64,000 bases of DNA from Emergomyces orientalis. Taxonomy: Eukaryota; Ascomycota; Eurotiomycetes; Onygenales; Ajellomycetaceae. The stretch is taken from NCBI GenBank assembly GCA_002110485.1, contig MOWL01000026.1:124001-188000 (forward strand), read 5' to 3'. The notes below the pieces were generated by a model, which saw only the letters and a list, made by a program, of their open reading frames with translations, had not been told where the DNA came from and did not search any database. Both the position numbers and the translations under genes were made by a program. Shown one piece after another: positions 60,158 to 64,000 of this stretch; positions within the stretch are counted from its first letter, which is position 1; each line of letters opens with the position of its first letter.

Positions 60158-60660
60158 TTTCAGAATACTGATCTATTCAAGAGTGAATTCTTGCTGATAC
60201 TTTGTCTTTCAGTCTTTCAAAAGTATATCACACTTGAGCTTGTTCATTTTCAATGATCTGTCCATCAATCATGATCTTGGCTTTGAGGTTACTGAGAAAC
60301 TGTGAAAAATAGAAGAGATTATTATCATTATAACAGACAGAGTCTGAAAGACTTGCTTTTGACCATTTTAATTCAATAGAGAGAGAGATAGTGATAACTT
60401 CAATTGAGTCTGAAATTCTGATAATTATTTGTTACTTCTTGAGCTCTTGTCATTGATTCTGTAGCTTCACTTGTTAAACTGTCAGTTTTTTCTTTATCTG
60501 AAGAAGCTCTGCAAGCTTCTCTCTAGTGAAATTAATGATTATTTCTTCATTCTGTAATTTATAACTGCTTGTGACTAATACAAATTTGTCTTCATCTGAT
60601 GAGATCTTAAAGATGATCATCAGAGTTTTTATTTTTATAAATGCTGGGATTTCTTGCTAC
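60158..60660 (-). pseudogene. Gypsy E1 gag remnant, N-terminal part
   Basis: Minus-strand sequence resumes the E1 gag frame (LKAKIMIDGQIIENEQAQV near 60285-60230). It fades out near 60660 where base composition changes to GC-richer sequence without an LTR. The right limit is approximate. Confidence 0.5.
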
Positions 60661-61135
60661 TCTGTCACACTGTGATTTACTACTATAGACGATGCAATGG
60701 CGAGCGAGTGGCTAGAAATACCCTGTCTTGAGGCCAAAACCTGATGCACACTTGCCAGCCCATGCTGCCACGCACAGCAACGCCAACACGCACGCGGCCG
60801 TCCCCTATTCTCACGGTCACACTTTTGGCCCCCAGGCCACCCTTTTCCTGCCGCGAGCGAAAGATGGCTCGCGACTTGCCCTATGGCCATCTTTCTTCTG
60901 TCTGCGAGAGAAGATGGGTGATTAAAATTGACTTTCAATTGCGAAAATACTATTACTTCTGCAACTCAAGAACTTGAAAATGGTGTTTTCAAATCAGAAT
61001 GAGCCGCCTCCAAGGCATACTTGTACTGAGAAGCACGCTTCATGACCGACGTGCTGAACAAGTGCAATCTGTCCGTTTTACATGTGATCAGGCGCCATTG
61101 TTTGATACCTGAACATACTAACATTAAATCATTCA
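60661..61135. other. region right of the transposon island
   Basis: GC-richer patch (60690-60900) with overlapping short ORFs on both strands, none convincing. Possibly an old gene remnant or spacer. Confidence 0.35.
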
Positions 61136-61432
61136 GTGAGGCGAAGCGCGGGTCTGACCATCAGTTTCAATGAGCAGCTTTCAACTACCGCCATCCTCCG
61201 GCGTAGAATGGCACTCTATGAATCCGCGATCTGGAATGTTTCGCGTCAGGTTGAATGCCAAATCGAAGCTGCAACCGGGAACGACTTGGAAAACAAAAGC
61301 ATTCACTGGTTCGCCAATTATCACGTTAGTGACCTGTTATCAGACCCTGACTATTACCTCTACTATAAGGAACGCGAACTTGTCGCGGGTGTTCCATTTT
61401 TCACCATTGAGATCAAGAGCACCGTGAGCTAG
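61136..61432 (+). CDS. hypothetical protein or gene fragment
   Basis: 98 codons with protein-like composition in the second half (NKSIHWFANYHVSDLLSDPD, YYLYYKERELVAGVPFFTIE). I recognise no family. The start codon assumed by this reading is GTG; no in-frame ATG occurs before codon 25, so it may be an exon or a fragment of a longer gene interrupted by the transposon island. An overlapping +1 frame is also open. Low confidence. Confidence 0.25.
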   Translation: MRRSAGLTISFNEQLSTTAILRRRMALYESAIWNVSRQVECQIEAATGNDLENKSIHWFANYHVSDLLSDPDYYLYYKERELVAGVPFFTIEIKSTVS

Positions 61433-62267
61433 TGTGACAGTCTGCGGCGCGGAGCCTTTCTCTTTTGCATACTTCCTTCATTGAAGGATTTGTGTAGCTA
61501 CACCGCAGTGCTGTCACGTACGTATTCCACGCTGCGATGGGAGCGTACTCGGTCTGCCTGATCGAGAATTGTGATATCACCTTGCACATTTTAGTGAAGA
61601 TAACATGTGTTTTATAGAGCCTTGTGCCCATTCTTTCCGCGGAATAGGCCCGTGATCAAAGCATATAGAGTGGTAGCAAAGATTGACAGCTTCTCCAACA
61701 AACTTAGTGTTCTAGGATAGTCATAGAATGTCATTGTCAGATTTTGTCTTGTGGGTCGCTTTCGTTCTTCGTCAATGCCAGCAAGCCAGAGACAACTGGC
61801 TCGTGGAGAAGATCACCTTGTTTTGAAGGCTTTCTGACTTACCTGAGGCAGGGCTTTAGCGCAGGGATGAAGATAGAATAAACAGGCCTCATGTTGAATT
61901 CTGCAACCACTCTCAGTTCAAAAATGCTACATATCTATCGAATTTCGATTTCGCACAAGTGAAATACCAAGTTGTTTCATGCAAAAAAGCAGCAGGCAAT
62001 ACCTGTAGATATATCTACAAAAGTATGAAGAAAACAAAAGAAGCAGATCTTCAGGCTTTTGTCACTGATTGAATCTGACAGAAAATTCGTTCTGTTCTGA
62101 GTACAAAAGGTACAAAAAAAAGTAAAAAAATATGAAATTCAAGGGCAGGTTACTCTGCTCTTGTAGTAGTACAATCCCTAATAATGCAACCCCAGTGCAC
62201 TTCTGAATGGCTAGCCCTTGAAGGTTACCGATACGGCTGTATCCTTTTCTACCATCCCATCTAACAA
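61433..62267. other. intergenic region without a supported gene
   Basis: 835 bp, AT-rich at 61980-62140, with no recognisable coding or repeat structure; likely includes the 3' UTR of the leftward gene ending at 62268. Confidence 0.45.
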
Positions 62268-63552
62268 CTACACGGCGACAGACAGGTGGTGGTAGAGTGC
62301 AGGTCGTTCATTTTCTGGTACTAGCTTTAACCATTCGAAAATGGTGTTAGCTCTGCGTACAGCTCCATCACGATGGAATGTAGTCATCTCGTTTTTATCG
62401 TCGTCATCATCGTCACCGACGTCTTCTTCCGCTTCCGCGGCCCCGCTCATCCCCGCGATTCTCTGCAGATGCCATTGCATCTCTAGCAGGTCCCAGCTTG
62501 GCAGCGGCAGGTTCGAAGGATCATTCGTAATTATGGAAAAAACATCGCCTGAGCAAATCGCCTTATACACCTGATCCCCTTTCGGGACCGAAAATCCGTG
62601 TTTCCCATCGTAAGTAGACAATCCTCGGGACGAGGCTGGCTCTGTGAGCAGATCAATTTCCTCTATGCCATGGGATGGCTTCGGCTGCCAATGAAATTCG
62701 ACTTTCAATTCTTTGTGATCAGCAGAAATCTCCATAGGCCGCAGGGCAAAGCGACCAGCCCCCCAGAGCGCATGTAAATGTTTATTCAAGCTGATCATAT
62801 TAAAGCAACCATCCTTCGGGGCCTTCAGGTTCTGTGGATCGCCGAAGATCTCCTTTTTCCAGCGTTGGACACAGTCGTCCTCCCAAAACCAGTTGAGAAT
62901 ACCCCAGAATCTAGCAACTGCTCTCGGTTCGCGTCCTGATGCTTTGATAAGGCATTGCGGATATATATGCGCAGCATCTGGCAGCTCGGAACTGGTAAAC
63001 ACGCACTCGTAGTTATCTCGCTGTTTGCACTATTGGAAACCCATCAGCAAAGTCCAGTCAAGCTCTGTGAAAGTCTACAAACTTTATTGCTCGCTGTGGT
63101 TGAATGATTTGTACTGCTGCTTGTACTTTGACTCGAACTTAGATTCTGCAACCCTAATAAAAGGTCAGCCCCAAGACAAATATTAATGAGGATGGCGATG
63201 CGCACGACTCACATCGAGCTATCATGGAATCACAATCATCAATTGTCGGCTCCAGGAGACGTTGCGCCACTCTAGTGTTGGGGGCTTCTTCCGCGTCGGA
63301 AATCATCTCTTCCAATTTGGCTATGTCTGCGAGCTGACAGAAGGCCCAGAACGGAGGTGGCACCATGTCTTTACCTAGCTTTTCCTTCAAAATCACCTTC
63401 AGTCGATGTAAAACAGCTGTTCGCCTCTCTGAACGCTCATTCCAGCACTCATTCTCAATGTCACACATGGGGATACTTGAAGATGCTAACTGAGAGATCA
63501 TTGCACCAATGCAACAAAAGTGTGGGACATAGTTGGCAAGGTCAAATGACAC
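62268..63552 (-). CDS. HNH-nuclease-domain protein (fungal HNH_2 family)
   Basis: Exons 63552-63213, 63153-63083 and 63029-62268 join in phase to 390 aa. The N-terminal third is helical (ERRTAVLHRLKVILKEKLGK) and ends with a Ser/Thr/Asn-rich linker made by exon 2. Exon 3 opens with CKQRDNYECVFTSSELPDAA followed by HIYP: this is the HNH core start (Cys146, Asp155, His158), and FNMISLNKHLHALWGAGRFA supplies the later Asn/His elements. A polyacidic run (EEDVGDDDDDDKNE) lies near the C-terminus. Such HNH_2 proteins are numerous in Eurotiomycete genomes; their substrates are unknown. The GTTTGT donor of intron 2 is non-standard but needed to keep phase. It is the first apparently intact gene after the transposon island. 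Confidence 0.78.
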
Positions 63553-64000
63553 CAGCTAGACACAGATGTTTGGAGAGCTTATGGAGGTAATGAATTTAAC
63601 ACAAAGTATCTAGTGGAACTCTTGAAGCCATAGACAAAATGCATGCCTTTGTTATATAACAGTCAAGGCTTGGATTTGTGAAAGGCTGATAGTTTCTTGG
63701 TCATTCTATCGATCTCACGTGCCGTGTTGATCCAACCACACAATCACTTCGCCTCGGAACGGGAAAGCTATTTCCCGAACATGTTCTTTTCCTCGAGCTG
63801 CCCAGATGCTTCTATCCCGTAGTGTATTTACTATCCGCAAATCTGTCAGCAAACTCCGTTTTCAGTACATGAATTCCTCGGCTATTGGTAGTGGTGCACT
63901 TGTACCCTAGTGAATAGTCAGGATGGATGACGTTGGGCCGACTGGAGCAACAGTGTTGGACGCTATACCCCAACGGGCGCGAGGTGGACCTCACCAAACA
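63553..64000. other. right-edge region without a supported gene
   Basis: Promoter side of the HNH gene, then sequence with only short ORFs. A gene could begin outside the window. Confidence 0.4.

Larger units (their letters stand above)
49781..60660 (-). mobile_element. chromodomain-type Gypsy retrotransposon E1, split by nested element E2
   Basis: Minus-strand element: gag begins near 60660 and runs to 60158, is interrupted by element E2 (54421-60152), and resumes at 54415. Then come a CCHC knuckle, protease, reverse transcriptase, RNase H, integrase and a C-terminal chromodomain-like end, finishing in a polypurine tract and one LTR (49781-50007). I found no second copy of that LTR beyond 60660, so the 5' LTR seems lost. 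Many in-frame stops; inactive. It truncates the third LINE at 49781. Confidence 0.8.

Noticed and set aside
1..64000. CRISPR array, bacterial operon or phage features
   Set aside because: No spaced direct repeats of that kind, and the sequence is intron-bearing eukaryotic DNA.

Overview
The window is nuclear DNA of a filamentous ascomycete. Genes carry short spliceosomal introns (about 45-100 nt, GT..AG, CTAAC-like branch sites), intergenic spacers are 0.3-1.5 kb, and the products are typical fungal proteins (Prp40, Trs65, Iml2, Sem1, Nup120, Rad51, a single-copy phosphoglycerate kinase). Gene content and protein style fit Eurotiomycetes, most likely Onygenales (Ajellomycetaceae-like). The genus is an inference; no ribosomal or barcode marker is present.

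Layout: 1-28.4 kb is a gene-dense, GC-balanced block: a gene end at the left edge (uncertain), PRP40 (-), TRS65 (+), an Mpv17/PMP22 membrane protein (+), PGK (+), an intradiol dioxygenase (-), a carboxymuconate cyclase (+), a two-domain alpha/beta-barrel plus alpha/beta-hydrolase fusion (+), SEM1 (-), IML2 (+), an MFS transporter (+) and an epoxide hydrolase (-). A complete but mutated Fot1/Pot2-type DNA transposon lies at 28.4-30.3 kb. NUP120 and RAD51 (both -) fill 30.7-37.0 kb.

From 37.6 to about 60.7 kb lies a transposon island. It holds two head-to-head Tad1-like LINEs, a fragment of a third LINE, and two chromodomain Gypsy elements, one (54421-60152, with a 5-bp target duplication) inserted in the gag of the other. 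A degraded-looking ORF and an HNH-nuclease family gene close the window.

Functionally, the clearest grouping is 12.8-18.5 kb: ring-cleavage dioxygenase, muconate cyclase and lactone hydrolase, a small beta-ketoadipate-type aromatic catabolism cluster with a shared divergent promoter. The fusion protein carries two tandem EthD/muconolactone-isomerase-like barrel domains in front of the hydrolase and may be a bifunctional isomerase-hydrolase. The other genes are housekeeping: splicing, vesicle tethering, glycolysis, proteasome, nuclear pore, recombination.

The most unusual signal is the decay of the transposons. Their reading frames are largely kept, but Trp and Arg codons have become TGA and Pro codons have become Ser, pointing to C-to-T change mainly at CpG and CpC rather than at CpA as in classical Neurospora RIP.
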